A stretch of DNA of 35,410 bases from JAGNZR01 sp051648365 (GTDB taxonomy: Bacteria > Fusobacteriota > Fusobacteriia > Fusobacteriales > Fusobacteriaceae), in NCBI GenBank assembly GCA_051648365.1, contig JBOFEZ010000026.1:1-35410 (forward strand), written 5' to 3'. The translations under genes and the position numbers were made by a program. Shown here one piece after another: positions 7,876-16,699 of the stretch. Each line of letters opens with the position of its first letter. Position 1 is the first letter of the stretch. The notes under the pieces are model-generated. The model searched no databases. It had not been told where the DNA came from and saw only the letters and a list, made by a program, of their open reading frames with translations.

Positions 7876-8961
7876 ATGAGAATGTTTTATTTTTTATTTA
7901 CAATGTTTATGATATCGAGCATTGTAGCTGCTGCGACAACCTATATTACTTATTCGATATATAAATCTAAAAAAATGTTTTATGTAGGAGCATTTTTTGG
8001 ATATTTTCCTTATGTTGGAGCCATATTGGCGAGAGGACTGGGAAGAAGAGAGATAGAAGGTATTTTAGGACATTTTCTTTTTTATTATAATTATATAGCT
8101 CTTATTTCAATTGCCCTTATTATAATGCAATTAATATCTTTAGTTTTCAGAAAAAATTTATTAGACTTTTTTAAGAAAAGAAAAGAAATATTTAGTGTGG
8201 TGATTATTTTTTTGATAGGAACCTTAGCTCTCTATGGAAAAAATAATTTTGATAGAATAAAAGGTGAAAAAATTTCTATCAGCTTAAAGGAAAAAGAAGA
8301 AAAAAAACTTAAAATAGGTTTTATATCAGATACTCACCTAAATAGGATCTTCGATGGAAAAAAATTAGATATGGCATTAAATCAGATGGAGAATAAAGGG
8401 GTTGAAATAGTTATTATAGGAGGAGATTTTGTAGATAATGATCCTTCGATAATAGCTCCAGGAATAAAAGAAATAATAAAAAAATATAATTTTCCAAAAG
8501 GTATTTATACAGTTTTAGGAAATCATGAATATTACGGAGGAATAGAGAAAAATATAAAATATATAGAAGATGTAGGAATAAAGATATTGAGAGATGGGAT
8601 ATTGGAAATAGACGGTGTTAATATCGTAGGAAGAGATGACAGAACAAACAGGTCAAGAAAATCTCTGACAGAAATTTTGAGTGAAATAGATAATAAATTT
8701 CCGGTAATAGTTGTAGATCATAATCCTGCAAGTCTTCAAGAAAGTATAGAAAACGACATAGATTTTCAACTTTCAGGTCATACACATAACGGTCAACTCA
8801 TACCTATGAACCATCTAGTAAATCGCCTTAATTTAAATGGTTATGGATATAAAAAAATAGAAAAAACCCAGAGTTTTGTAAGCTCTGGATTGGGAACGTG
8901 GATGATACCCTATAGAATTGGGAGTCAGAGCCAGTATGTGATTATAGACTTGTTATATTAG
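7876..8961 (+). CDS. Membrane-anchored metallophosphoesterase
   Basis: The 361-residue protein has an N-terminal membrane part of about four hydrophobic segments (residues 1-135) and a C-terminal calcineurin-like phosphoesterase domain. The metal-binding motifs appear in order: IGFISDTHL, IGGDFVDN, LGNHEYYGG, VVDHNP and SGHTHNGQ. The arrangement resembles the YkuE/YaeI group, which includes enzymes acting on lipid phosphoesters; the substrate here is unknown. The ATG at 7876 is chosen because AAAGGAG (7861-7867) lies 8 bases before it; a longer frame from 7840 has no such site. The gene ends only 3 bases from the end of the convergent WYL gene, with no terminator visible between them. Confidence 0.9.
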   Translation: MRMFYFLFTMFMISSIVAAATTYITYSIYKSKKMFYVGAFFGYFPYVGAILARGLGRREIEGILGHFLFYYNYIALISIALIIMQLISLVFRKNLLDFFKKRKEIFSVVIIFLIGTLALYGKNNFDRIKGEKISISLKEKEEKKLKIGFISDTHLNRIFDGKKLDMALNQMENKGVEIVIIGGDFVDNDPSIIAPGIKEIIKKYNFPKGIYTVLGNHEYYGGIEKNIKYIEDVGIKILRDGILEIDGVNIVGRDDRTNRSRKSLTEILSEIDNKFPVIVVDHNPASLQESIENDIDFQLSGHTHNGQLIPMNHLVNRLNLNGYGYKKIEKTQSFVSSGLGTWMIPYRIGSQSQYVIIDLLY

Positions 8962-8964
8962 AAG

Positions 8965-9807
8965 TTAAATTTGAGTTTTATAGAGAATCAGAGCATTGGA
9001 AAATTTTTTTAAAAACCACTCTCTAAGATGAAGAGGTTCTAAAATCTCAGCTTCATCTAAAAAATAAGAAAAATATCTTTTAGCTTTTTCTTCCGAGCAT
9101 TGAAACTCATAAATTCCATTTTTTTTATTTAGTACTTTAGGTCTATTTACTTTGAGTTCACGAAAGATTTTTTCTCCTTTCTCAGTTAGAAAAACTTTTA
9201 TAGTTTTTCCTTGGGATAGAAAGGGGTCAAAATCTTTTTTTACATTTTCAATAAAAGTTTTGTCTCTAAAGATAAAGTTTTTTCTAGTAATGTAAACCGA
9301 ATCTATATTGCAGAGGCGGTAGTTTTTAAAACTATTTTCAGTGAGGTCAAAGCAAAAAAGGTAATTGGCGATTTCTAAATTGGAAGTACCCATGTGATAT
9401 GGTTCCACTTGGGTTTTCTTTCCATCTTGAAAAGAGATGTGTATAACTAAATTCTCTTTTATAGCAAAAATAAGTTTTTTTACAGATTCTTGAAAAATAA
9501 AATTTTCTCTTTTCATCTTGGGTTTATTAGCATATTTCCCAATAAGTTTTCTAAAAAATTCAGACTCATTTTGTATTCCTTTTTCCAAAAGAAAGCTATA
9601 ATAAATTTCTCTATTACTCTTATTTAGATTAAATTGCAGAACTATTTTTTCTCCCATACAGCTTTCTTCTTCATAAAATGTTTCTTCCTTAAGAAATTCA
9701 AATATAAAATTAAGAAGAGTATTTTTTTTGATATGAAACTCTTCGCAGTCAGATTCGACAATGTCATTCATATATTTAGGCAGGGTTACCCTAAGTTTTT
9801 TTTCCAA
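8965..9807 (-). CDS. WYL-domain transcriptional regulator with tandem RHH-like N-terminus
   Basis: The 280-residue protein has a WYL domain at about residues 112-175 (VIHISFQDGKKTQVEPYHMG, then NYLFCFD and FKNYRLCNIDSVYI) and a C-terminal WCX-like region at about 202-275. WYL domains sense ligands, often nucleic acids or nucleotides, in bacterial regulators. The usual helix-turn-helix is not seen. Instead residues 4-40 (LRVTLPKYMNDI...) and 53-93 (KIVLQFNLNKSNREIYY...) each look like a strand followed by two helices, as in ribbon-helix-helix DNA-binding proteins. TTG at 9805-9807 is the start, with GGGGG about 5 bases upstream and no better codon. A consensus promoter lies 34 bases upstream. 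No target gene is evident; it may regulate itself. Confidence 0.85.
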   Translation of the reverse strand: MEKKLRVTLPKYMNDIVESDCEEFHIKKNTLLNFIFEFLKEETFYEEESCMGEKIVLQFNLNKSNREIYYSFLLEKGIQNESEFFRKLIGKYANKPKMKRENFIFQESVKKLIFAIKENLVIHISFQDGKKTQVEPYHMGTSNLEIANYLFCFDLTENSFKNYRLCNIDSVYITRKNFIFRDKTFIENVKKDFDPFLSQGKTIKVFLTEKGEKIFRELKVNRPKVLNKKNGIYEFQCSEEKAKRYFSYFLDEAEILEPLHLREWFLKKFSNALILYKTQI

Positions 9808-9840
9808 AATTTCCCCCTTTAAAGAAATATCTTTGATAAA

Positions 9841-9869
9841 ATTATAATATGTTATAGTTCTGCTGTCAA
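9841..9869 (-). promoter_or_regulatory. Consensus sigma-70 promoter of the WYL regulator
   Basis: Read on the minus strand, TTGACA (9869-9864), a 17-base spacer and TATAAT (9846-9841) are a perfect housekeeping promoter, giving a leader of about 25-30 bases before the TTG start. The segment TTTGACA is repeated in the same orientation 18 bases upstream (TTGACA at 9887-9882), which may be part of an operator. Confidence 0.85.
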
Positions 9870-10119
9870 ATTTTTAATCAGTGTCAAAGGATTAAGAGTT
9901 GCTTTTGAGTATAACTATAAAAATACAGTATCAAAAAATTAATTTAGAGATATAAATATAATAATTCTAAAATAAAGAACAAAATTAATTTGAAAAATAT
10001 ATTTAAGTAAAGATGTTTTTAACATAAAAAATGAACATAAAAAAAAATAAAATGATGATAGAATATTCGAAATTATAAAGTTAAAATAAAAGAGAATATT
10101 ATAAAGATAAGGGTGAGAA
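9870..10119. other. AT-rich spacer between divergent genes
   Basis: Together with the WYL promoter this makes a 312-base interval without a gene. It is almost all A and T with many A-runs. Apart from the second TTTGACA copy at 9882-9888 and the ribosome-binding site AAGGGTGAG (10109-10117) of the next gene, I see no tRNA, hairpin or credible ORF. A plus-strand promoter for the carboxypeptidase/opp operon must lie here, but the AT richness offers many weak -10 matches and none stands out. Confidence 0.6.
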
Positions 10120-11052
10120 ATGATGATAGAGCCAAAAAAATTAAAAAAAGGTGATAAGGTTGCTCTGATTGGAACTTCGGGGTTTATTTGTAAGAATAAA
10201 TTAAAAGAAGGGATTGAATTTGTGAAAAACTTAGGATTAGAACCTATAGTTGGAGAAAGTTGTAATGCAGAATATGGTTATCTTTCGGGAAGTGATAAGT
10301 TAAGAGCAGGAGATTTAAATAGATTTTTTAATGATAAAACAATATCAGGAATTTTTTGTATGAGGGGAGGATATGGTGCTACGAGAATTTTAGATTTGAT
10401 AGATTATGAGGTAATAAAGAGGAATCCTAAGATTTTTATAGGATATAGTGATATAACTGCACTGCATATAGCTTTTAATCAAAAATCTAATCTTGTTACA
10501 TATCATTCGCCTATGCCTTCTACAGAATTTTACAAAGGTGTAGATGAATACACGTTAAAAAGTTTTTTAAACAACATAATGGAAGAAAAAAATGTTTTAG
10601 AAAAGATAAAATTTATCAAAAATCCAAAGGAACAAAAGATTATAACTTTAATTGGTGGAAAAGCTCAAGGAGAATTAATTGGAGGGAATTTGACACTGAT
10701 AGCTTCTCTTATGGGAACACCGTATGAAATAGATACGAGGGGAAAAATACTTTTTTTAGAGGATATTGATGAAGAACCTTATAGAATAGATAGGATGCTT
10801 ACTCAACTTAGGTTAGCAGGAAAATTTCAAGAAGCAGCCGGAATAATTTTAGGTGCATTCACAAATTGTGAAGCTAAGAATCCTGGAGAGAGTTTGAATC
10901 TAGAGGAAGTTATTGCAGATACCTTATTTTCAGTAGATAAACCAGTAGTGAAAAATCTCGCCGCAGGTCATTGTTTACCTACAATGACTCTTCCTCTTGG
11001 AAAAACAATCAGGATAGATACAGAGCTTGAGATTTTAGAGATAATAAATTAA
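10120..11052 (+). CDS. ldcA: LD-carboxypeptidase (peptidase S66, LdcA/MccF type)
   Basis: S66 serine peptidases remove the terminal D-alanine from murein tetrapeptides in the cytoplasm, or in the MccF branch cleave microcin C-type compounds. The 310-residue protein has FCMRGGYGATRIL and the nucleophile elbow GYSDITAL (Ser110), with Glu214 in LFLEDIDEEPYRIDRM and His284 in AAGHCLP completing the expected Ser-Glu-His triad at the spacing known for LdcA. ATG codons stand at 10120 and 10123; either could be used. It leads an operon with the peptide transporter genes (oppB starts 16 bases after its stop), which suggests that imported murein peptides, or toxic peptide conjugates, are its substrates. 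Confidence 0.9.
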   Translation: MMIEPKKLKKGDKVALIGTSGFICKNKLKEGIEFVKNLGLEPIVGESCNAEYGYLSGSDKLRAGDLNRFFNDKTISGIFCMRGGYGATRILDLIDYEVIKRNPKIFIGYSDITALHIAFNQKSNLVTYHSPMPSTEFYKGVDEYTLKSFLNNIMEEKNVLEKIKFIKNPKEQKIITLIGGKAQGELIGGNLTLIASLMGTPYEIDTRGKILFLEDIDEEPYRIDRMLTQLRLAGKFQEAAGIILGAFTNCEAKNPGESLNLEEVIADTLFSVDKPVVKNLAAGHCLPTMTLPLGKTIRIDTELEILEIIN

Positions 11053-11068
11053 AAATGGGGGGTACTAG

Positions 11069-11995
11069 GTGCTACACTATATCATAAAAAGAATAGTTGC
11101 AGGAATATTATCACTCTTCACTTTAATCACCATAACTTTTTTCCTTATGCACTCAGTTCCAGGGGGACCTTTTAGTCCAGCTGAAGAAAGAAATATGCCA
11201 CAGGTCATAATTGAACGTTTAGAGGAAAAATATGGACTTGATAAACCTATTCATGAACAATATTTGAAATATTTAAAAGGAATAGCTCGTGGAGATTTAG
11301 GAATTTCATTTAAACAGGAGGATACATCTGTAAATGAAATGATATCAAGAGGTTTTCCTGTTTCTGCAAAAGTCGGAATAATTGCTGTTATTTTTTCAAT
11401 ATTGATAGGAGTTCCTCTTGGAGTAATATCAGCAATTAAAAGAGGTAAATGGCAGGATTGGACATCTATGATAATGGCTACAGTAGGTATAGCTATTCCT
11501 AACTTTGTGATAGCGGTACTTCTTATGTTTTTCTTTTCCATAAAACTTCGTTGGTTTCCAGTTTATGGTCTTAATTCTATAAAAAGTTATATTCTTCCAG
11601 TACTAGGATTAACATTAGGTCCTATTTCCTACATTGCAAGACTTATGCGTTCAAGTATGTTAGAAGTAATGAGGCAAGATTATATAAGAACAGCGAGAGC
11701 AAAGGGTGTTCATGAATTTTTTGTAATAATGAAGCACGCTTTAAGAAATTCAATAATACCAGTTATAACGTATGTGGTGCCTCTAGTGGCGGCCTTACTT
11801 ACAGGAAGCTTTGTAATAGAAAGACTTTTTGCAATACCTGGAATAGGGAGAGAATTTGTTACTGGAATAAATGATAGAGATTACTCGATAATAATAGGGC
11901 TTACAATATTTTTTGGTGGAATAATAATAGTTACTAATATTTTAGTAGATTTACTTTATGCCGTAATAGATCCGAGAATAAAAATAGATGAATAA
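11069..11995 (+). CDS. oppB: Oligopeptide/dipeptide ABC transporter permease
   Basis: This is one of two membrane channel subunits of a peptide importer. The 308-residue protein has six likely membrane helices, a large loop after the first helix (PGGPFSPAEER onward, typical of OppB/DppB), and the ATPase-docking EAA-type loop at about 205-225 (DYIRTARAKGVHEFFVIMKHALRNS). The start is GTG at 11069-11071, preceded by GGGGGG (11057-11062). It follows the LD-carboxypeptidase closely and precedes oppC by 11 bases. Confidence 0.92.
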   Translation: MLHYIIKRIVAGILSLFTLITITFFLMHSVPGGPFSPAEERNMPQVIIERLEEKYGLDKPIHEQYLKYLKGIARGDLGISFKQEDTSVNEMISRGFPVSAKVGIIAVIFSILIGVPLGVISAIKRGKWQDWTSMIMATVGIAIPNFVIAVLLMFFFSIKLRWFPVYGLNSIKSYILPVLGLTLGPISYIARLMRSSMLEVMRQDYIRTARAKGVHEFFVIMKHALRNSIIPVITYVVPLVAALLTGSFVIERLFAIPGIGREFVTGINDRDYSIIIGLTIFFGGIIIVTNILVDLLYAVIDPRIKIDE

Positions 11996-12006
11996 AGGGG
12001 AAAAAA

Positions 12007-12960
12007 ATGGAAATAGGAAAAGAGATTAAATATACCATTGAAACCCCAAATATTCCTTCTGAAATGTTTGAAAAATTAGGGGAAAAGGAAAAATATAGTG
12101 AAGAGATAAAAAGGAAAAGCAGATCGTATTTAGAGGATTCGTGGTCAAGATTTACTAAAGATAAATTGGCTCTTATAGGTCTTGGAGTAATTTTTATAAT
12201 TACAATTTTAGCCATATTTGGTCCTGTATTTTCTCAATACACCTATGATGGACAAGATATTATAAATCAACATCAGTCCCCTTCAATGAAGCATTTTTTT
12301 GGGACCGATAAATTTGGGAGAGATATATTTATCAGAACTCTTTATGGTGCTAGAATAAGTCTTACAATTGGATTTGCAGCAGCAGCTATAAATCTTGTAA
12401 TAGGAGTAATTTATGGAGGTATATCAGGTTATTTTGGTGGGAGAATAGATATGATAATGATGAGAATAGTGGATGTTATAACAGGGGTCCCTTCTCTTCT
12501 TTACATAATCCTTATAATGATGTATCTAGGAAATTCAGTAACAAGTATTCTGATAGCTCTTTGCATGACCTATTGGATACGAACAGCAAGAATGGTAAGG
12601 TCTCAAATTCTTACTCTTAAACATCAGGAGTTTGTAATGGCGGCACGCATAATAGGAGAATCTGATTGGGGAATTTTAAGGAAGCATCTTATCCCTAACA
12701 GCATGGGTCCTATTATAGTTACGGTTACCTTTCTCATTCCACAGGCCATATTTTCAGAAGCTTTTTTAAGTTTTCTAGGAATAGGAATACAGGTTCCTAA
12801 GGCCAGCTGGGGGACTTTAGCTAATGATGCTATACCTGCATTATTTACGCATCCATATCAGATGTTTTTTCCTGCTATGGCAATAAGTATAACTATATTT
12901 GCACTAAACTTCATAGGGGATGGGCTTCGTGATGCCTTAGATCCGAAACTTAGAAAATAG
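12007..12960 (+). CDS. oppC: Oligopeptide/dipeptide ABC transporter permease
   Basis: This is the second channel subunit, pairing with OppB. The 317-residue protein has a charged N-terminal stretch of about 55 residues before the first membrane helix, as usual for OppC/DppC (DSWSRFTKDKLALIGLGVI). HFFGTDKFGRDIFIRTLYGARISL is the conserved periplasmic block, and the EAA-type loop lies at about 205-230 (EFVMAARIIGESDWGILRKHLIPN). The ATG follows an AGGGGAAA ribosome-binding site. The oppD gene starts 9 bases after its stop. Confidence 0.92.
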   Translation: MEIGKEIKYTIETPNIPSEMFEKLGEKEKYSEEIKRKSRSYLEDSWSRFTKDKLALIGLGVIFIITILAIFGPVFSQYTYDGQDIINQHQSPSMKHFFGTDKFGRDIFIRTLYGARISLTIGFAAAAINLVIGVIYGGISGYFGGRIDMIMMRIVDVITGVPSLLYIILIMMYLGNSVTSILIALCMTYWIRTARMVRSQILTLKHQEFVMAARIIGESDWGILRKHLIPNSMGPIIVTVTFLIPQAIFSEAFLSFLGIGIQVPKASWGTLANDAIPALFTHPYQMFFPAMAISITIFALNFIGDGLRDALDPKLRK

Positions 12961-12969
12961 GGGATAAAA

Positions 12970-13971
12970 ATGGAATTGTTAAAAATAAAAAATTTAAAAA
13001 CAAATTTCTTTATTGAAGCTGGAACGGTCCAGGCAGTAAGGGGTATTGATATTGTCTTAAAAAAGGGAGAAAGTTTGGGGATTGTTGGAGAATCTGGAAG
13101 TGGGAAAAGTGTTACAATGCTCTCTATCATGGGACTTCTAGAAGATAATACATCGGTTACTGCAGAAGAACTAAAATTTAATGGAGAGAATCTTTTAGAA
13201 AAGAACAAAGAGGAGATGAGGAAAATATCTGGTGGGAAGATAGGAATGATATTTCAGGATCCCATGTCATCTTTAAATCCACTTTTTACAGTTGGAAATC
13301 AAATTATAGAGGCAATAAGACTGCATAATAAAATTTCTAAAAAAGATGCAGAGAAAAAAGCTTTAGAATTACTTGAAATGGTTGAAATTTCGAGTCCCGA
13401 AAGTCGAATGGAGCAGTATCCTCATGAACTTTCTGGTGGGATGAGACAGCGTGTAATGATAGCTATGGCCATGAGCTGTAATCCCAAACTACTTATAGCT
13501 GATGAGCCAACAACAGCTTTAGATGTAACCATACAGGCTCAGATACTGGACCTTATGAAAAATCTTAAGGAAAAAACAGAAACTTCTATAATTTTAATCA
13601 CTCATGATTTGGGAGTTATAGCGAATATGTGTGAAAAAATAGTTGTTATGTATGGAGGAACAGTAGTAGAAACAGGTAACAGAGAGGAAATTTTTTATAA
13701 TTCAAAACACCCGTATACGTGGGGACTTTTAAACTCTATTCCTAAATGTGAAGGAGAAAAAAAAGAAAAATTAATACCTATTCCAGGTTCCCCTCCTGAT
13801 CTTTTACATCCTCCCAAGGGATGTCCTTTCACATCTAGATGTGCTTACGGAATGAAAATATGCCAGGAACACAGACCTGGATTAAAAAAATTTTCAGAGA
13901 CTCACAGTTCTGCCTGTTGGATGCTTCATCCCTGTATGCCTAAAAATGATAAAGAAAAGGGGAGAAGCTGA
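12970..13971 (+). CDS. oppD: Oligopeptide/dipeptide ABC transporter ATP-binding protein
   Basis: The 333-residue ATPase drives peptide import together with OppF. It has Walker A GESGSGKS (about residues 39-46), the Q-loop MIFQDPMSSLNP, signature LSGGMRQRV, Walker B LLIADEPTTALD and the H-loop ITHDLG. The C-terminal oligopeptide extension has the cysteine pattern CPFTSRCAYGMKIC and a further cysteine in SSACWML; this pattern is thought to bind an iron-sulfur cluster in some family members. Its stop overlaps the oppF start (ATGA at 13971-13974), so the two are translationally coupled. Confidence 0.93.
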   Translation: MELLKIKNLKTNFFIEAGTVQAVRGIDIVLKKGESLGIVGESGSGKSVTMLSIMGLLEDNTSVTAEELKFNGENLLEKNKEEMRKISGGKIGMIFQDPMSSLNPLFTVGNQIIEAIRLHNKISKKDAEKKALELLEMVEISSPESRMEQYPHELSGGMRQRVMIAMAMSCNPKLLIADEPTTALDVTIQAQILDLMKNLKEKTETSIILITHDLGVIANMCEKIVVMYGGTVVETGNREEIFYNSKHPYTWGLLNSIPKCEGEKKEKLIPIPGSPPDLLHPPKGCPFTSRCAYGMKICQEHRPGLKKFSETHSSACWMLHPCMPKNDKEKGRS

Positions 13972-14948
13972 TGAGGGAAAAAAATGTTTTAGAAATTAAA
14001 AATCTAAAAAAATATTTTAAAATAGAGAGAAAATCTTTTTTTCAAAAAGAAAAATTATTAAAAGCAGTAGATGATATAAGTTTTACAATAAAAAGAGGAG
14101 AAACCTTTGGTCTTGTAGGTGAATCGGGATGTGGAAAAACAACCGTGGGAAGATGTGTGACGAGACTATATGAACCAACTGATGGAGAAATAATTTTTGA
14201 TGGAAAAAACATTGAAAAGCTTAGTAGAAAAGAATTGATGCCCTATAGAAAAAGAATGGGAATGATATTTCAGGATTCTTATTCATCTTTAGATCCCAGA
14301 ATGACTGTAGGAGAGATTATAGGAGCTCCTCTAAAACTTTACAAAGCTATGTCAGATGATGAAATTGTAAATAAAGTGAAAGAACTTTTGAAAATGGTGG
14401 GGCTCAAAGAGGAACATATAAACAGATATCCTCATGAGTTTTCAGGTGGACAGAGACAGAGAATCGGTATAGCTAGAGCGATTGCCTTAAATCCTGAATT
14501 CATAGTTTGTGATGAGCCTATATCAGCTTTAGATGTATCAATACAAGCTCAAATTATTAATATATTAGAAGAGCTTCAAGAAAAATTAGGACTGACTTAC
14601 CTTTTTATATCTCACGATCTTTCTATGGTACGGCATATATCACACAGAGTAGGAGTAATGTACCTGGGGAATCTAGTTGAAGTGGGAGAGGCTGAAGAGA
14701 TATATGGTAATATGCTTCATCCTTATACTCAAGCACTTATGTCTGCAGTACCTGTTCCAGACCCTATTAAAAATGCTGAAAACAAAAGAATAATATTACA
14801 AGGTGATGTCCCGAATCCTATAAATCCACCATCAGGATGTCCTTTTAGAACTAGATGCAGGTATGAGATGGAAATTTGTCAGAAAGAAAAACCTAAATTA
14901 TTAGGAAATGAAAAGCATATGGTAGCCTGTCATAAAGTTGAAATATAA
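13971..14948 (+). CDS. oppF: Oligopeptide/dipeptide ABC transporter ATP-binding protein
   Basis: This is the partner ATPase of OppD, 325 residues. It has Walker A GESGCGKTT, Q-loop MIFQDSYSSLDP, signature FSGGQRQRI (Phe in the first position, common in OppF), Walker B FIVCDEPISALD and H-loop ISHDLS. The C-terminal CPFRTRCRYEMEICQ and the final cysteine in VACHKV repeat the cysteine pattern of OppD. It starts within the last codons of oppD, and the binding-protein gene follows after 20 bases. Confidence 0.93.
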   Translation: MREKNVLEIKNLKKYFKIERKSFFQKEKLLKAVDDISFTIKRGETFGLVGESGCGKTTVGRCVTRLYEPTDGEIIFDGKNIEKLSRKELMPYRKRMGMIFQDSYSSLDPRMTVGEIIGAPLKLYKAMSDDEIVNKVKELLKMVGLKEEHINRYPHEFSGGQRQRIGIARAIALNPEFIVCDEPISALDVSIQAQIINILEELQEKLGLTYLFISHDLSMVRHISHRVGVMYLGNLVEVGEAEEIYGNMLHPYTQALMSAVPVPDPIKNAENKRIILQGDVPNPINPPSGCPFRTRCRYEMEICQKEKPKLLGNEKHMVACHKVEI

Positions 14949-14968
14949 AAATATCCAAGGGAGGAAAT

Positions 14969-16573
14969 GTGGTTAAAAAATTTAGATTTTTAATTATGGT
15001 TGTTATTTTAGGATTTTTAATTGGTTGTGGGGGTAAAGAAGAAAACAAGGAAAATACTAAAAAAATAGTATATTCAATGGCTGTTGAACCTGAATCTTTA
15101 GATCCGACTACAAATATTTATGCAAGGGGAAGTCTTGTAATGCAGAATCTTTTTAGAGGTCTTTTTAAAGTGAATTCAAAAAATGAAACAGTCCCAGCTC
15201 TTGCTGAAAATTTAGAGATTTCAGAAGATGGAAAAGTATATGTAATTAAATTAAAAAATAATATCAAGTGGTCAGATAATTCTCCTTTAACCGCAGAAGA
15301 TTTTGCTTACTCTTGGAAAAGAGTGTTAAACCCAGAAGTGGATTCAAGAGTGGCCTATGAAATGTATGCTATAAAAAATGGTGAAAAATACAATAAAGGT
15401 GAGATTTCTGTAGAAGAAGTAGGGATTGAAGTAATTGATTCAGCAACACTTAAAATTACTCTCGAAAATCCAATTCCTTATTTTAAAGAACTTCTTGCTA
15501 CACCAACATATTTTCCTGTTAAGAAAGATGTTGTAGAAGGGAAGGAACCATGGACTAAAAATGCTAAAACTTACGTTTCTAACGGACCGTTTATGGTGAA
15601 AGAGTTTAGACCTAAAGAAAAATATATTTTTGTAAAAAATCCAAATTATCTTTTTGCAGACGATGTTAAATTAGAAGAGCTGGAGATAGTATTTATAGAT
15701 TCTCCAGAAACAGAGATGGGTGCTTATATGAATGGAGAAATAGATGTGGCAGAAAATCTTAGCAATGATGCAAAAAAACGTTATGAAAATAGTAGTGAAA
15801 TGAATAAAAGCGAGAGAATAGGGATGATGTACTATGATTTTAATACGGCAAAAGAGCCTTTTAATAATCCACTTGTAAGAAGAGCTTTTTCTTTAGCAAT
15901 AGACAGAAAAATGATAATAGAAAAAATTCTTCAATCAACTAATCCCGCGGCTTACGGAATAGTTCCTCTAGGAATAAAACATGGTGTTCAACAGGATAAA
16001 AATTACAGAGAAGTAGTAGGAGATCAATTTGTTGAAAACATGGAAGAAGCAAGAAGATTATTAGCACAAGCGGGATATCCAGAGGGAAAAAATTTACCTA
16101 AGATCAAATTTATAACTACTACGAGTCAGACTAATAAAGATATAGCACAAGCTATGCAAAACATGTGGAAAAAAGAATTGGGAGTAGATGTAGAAATAGT
16201 TACATTTGAATCTAAAGTATACTGGGGAGAGATGCATGCCGGTAATTTTGATATAGGATCAGATGGATGGGGAGGAAGTTATCCGGATCCAATGACTATG
16301 ATGGATATTTTTGAAACTCAGAATAATGTGAAAAATAATCGTTGGTCTAATCTTGAGTATGATCATCTACTTAAAGAGAATAGGATGACAAATGACCAAA
16401 CATTAAGAATGGGAAATTTTGAAAAAGCGGAAAAGATAATAATGGATGAGATGCCAGTGATGCCTCTTTATTTTTATCAAGCTCAATATCTAGTAAATCC
16501 TAGAATTAAAGGTATTTACAAAAATATAAATGGTCACACAATATTTGAGGAAGCTTATATAGAAACAAAATAA
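14969..16573 (+). CDS. oppA: Peptide-binding lipoprotein of the Opp transporter
   Basis: This solute-binding protein (SBP family 5) delivers peptides to OppBC. The 534-residue protein has a lipoprotein signal with lipobox LIGC (Cys20), so it is probably lipid-anchored at the envelope, even though the organism appears Gram-negative. MAVEPESLDPTTNIYARGSLVMQ and the following NLFRGLF block are typical of OppA, and SFSLAIDRKMI-like sequence near residue 310 (RRAFSLAIDRKMI) is the family's middle signature. The start is GTG at 14969, because the ATG two bases earlier is in a frame that closes at once; GGGAGG precedes it. It ends the operon, with a terminator just after. The length and the SWKRVLNPEV segment are closer to OppA than to DppA. 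Confidence 0.92.
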   Translation: MVKKFRFLIMVVILGFLIGCGGKEENKENTKKIVYSMAVEPESLDPTTNIYARGSLVMQNLFRGLFKVNSKNETVPALAENLEISEDGKVYVIKLKNNIKWSDNSPLTAEDFAYSWKRVLNPEVDSRVAYEMYAIKNGEKYNKGEISVEEVGIEVIDSATLKITLENPIPYFKELLATPTYFPVKKDVVEGKEPWTKNAKTYVSNGPFMVKEFRPKEKYIFVKNPNYLFADDVKLEELEIVFIDSPETEMGAYMNGEIDVAENLSNDAKKRYENSSEMNKSERIGMMYYDFNTAKEPFNNPLVRRAFSLAIDRKMIIEKILQSTNPAAYGIVPLGIKHGVQQDKNYREVVGDQFVENMEEARRLLAQAGYPEGKNLPKIKFITTTSQTNKDIAQAMQNMWKKELGVDVEIVTFESKVYWGEMHAGNFDIGSDGWGGSYPDPMTMMDIFETQNNVKNNRWSNLEYDHLLKENRMTNDQTLRMGNFEKAEKIIMDEMPVMPLYFYQAQYLVNPRIKGIYKNINGHTIFEEAYIETK

Positions 16574-16578
16574 TATTA

Positions 16579-16614
16579 GCTGGATGAAAAAATCTTTTCA
16601 TCCAGCATTTTTTC
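16579..16614 (+). terminator. Intrinsic terminator of the ldcA-opp operon
   Basis: GCTGGATGAAAA (16579-16590) pairs perfectly with TTTTCATCCAGC (16595-16606) around a 4-base loop, followed by ATTTTTTC. It begins 6 bases after the oppA stop. Confidence 0.92.
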
Positions 16615-16643
16615 TTGAAAAAAATATAAGATAGAGCTATAAT
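16615..16643 (+). promoter_or_regulatory. Sigma-70 promoter of the PTS-IIA/CBS gene
   Basis: TTGAAA (16615-16620), a 17-base spacer and TATAAT (16638-16643) form a strong promoter that starts immediately after the opp terminator. Transcription would begin near 16650, inside the first copy of the 9-bp tandem repeat. Confidence 0.8.
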
Positions 16644-16644
16644 T

Positions 16645-16680
16645 AAAAAAAGTAAAAAAAGTAAAAAAAGTAAAAAAAGT
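16645..16680 (+). repeat. Tandem repeat AAAAAAAGT, four copies, in the leader
   Basis: Four exact copies of a 9-base unit (seven A, then GT) lie between the -10 box and the ribosome-binding site GGAG (16687-16690), with a partial fifth copy running into that site. Changes in copy number would alter the leader length in 9-base steps, and the A-runs could also slip during transcription. Phase-variable tuning of the next gene is inferred, not shown. Confidence 0.85.
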
Positions 16681-16699
16681 AAAAAAGGAGTAGAAGAGT

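Noticed and set aside
16645..16680. CRISPR-like repeat
   Set aside because: The 9-bp units are directly adjacent without spacers, so this is a simple tandem repeat.
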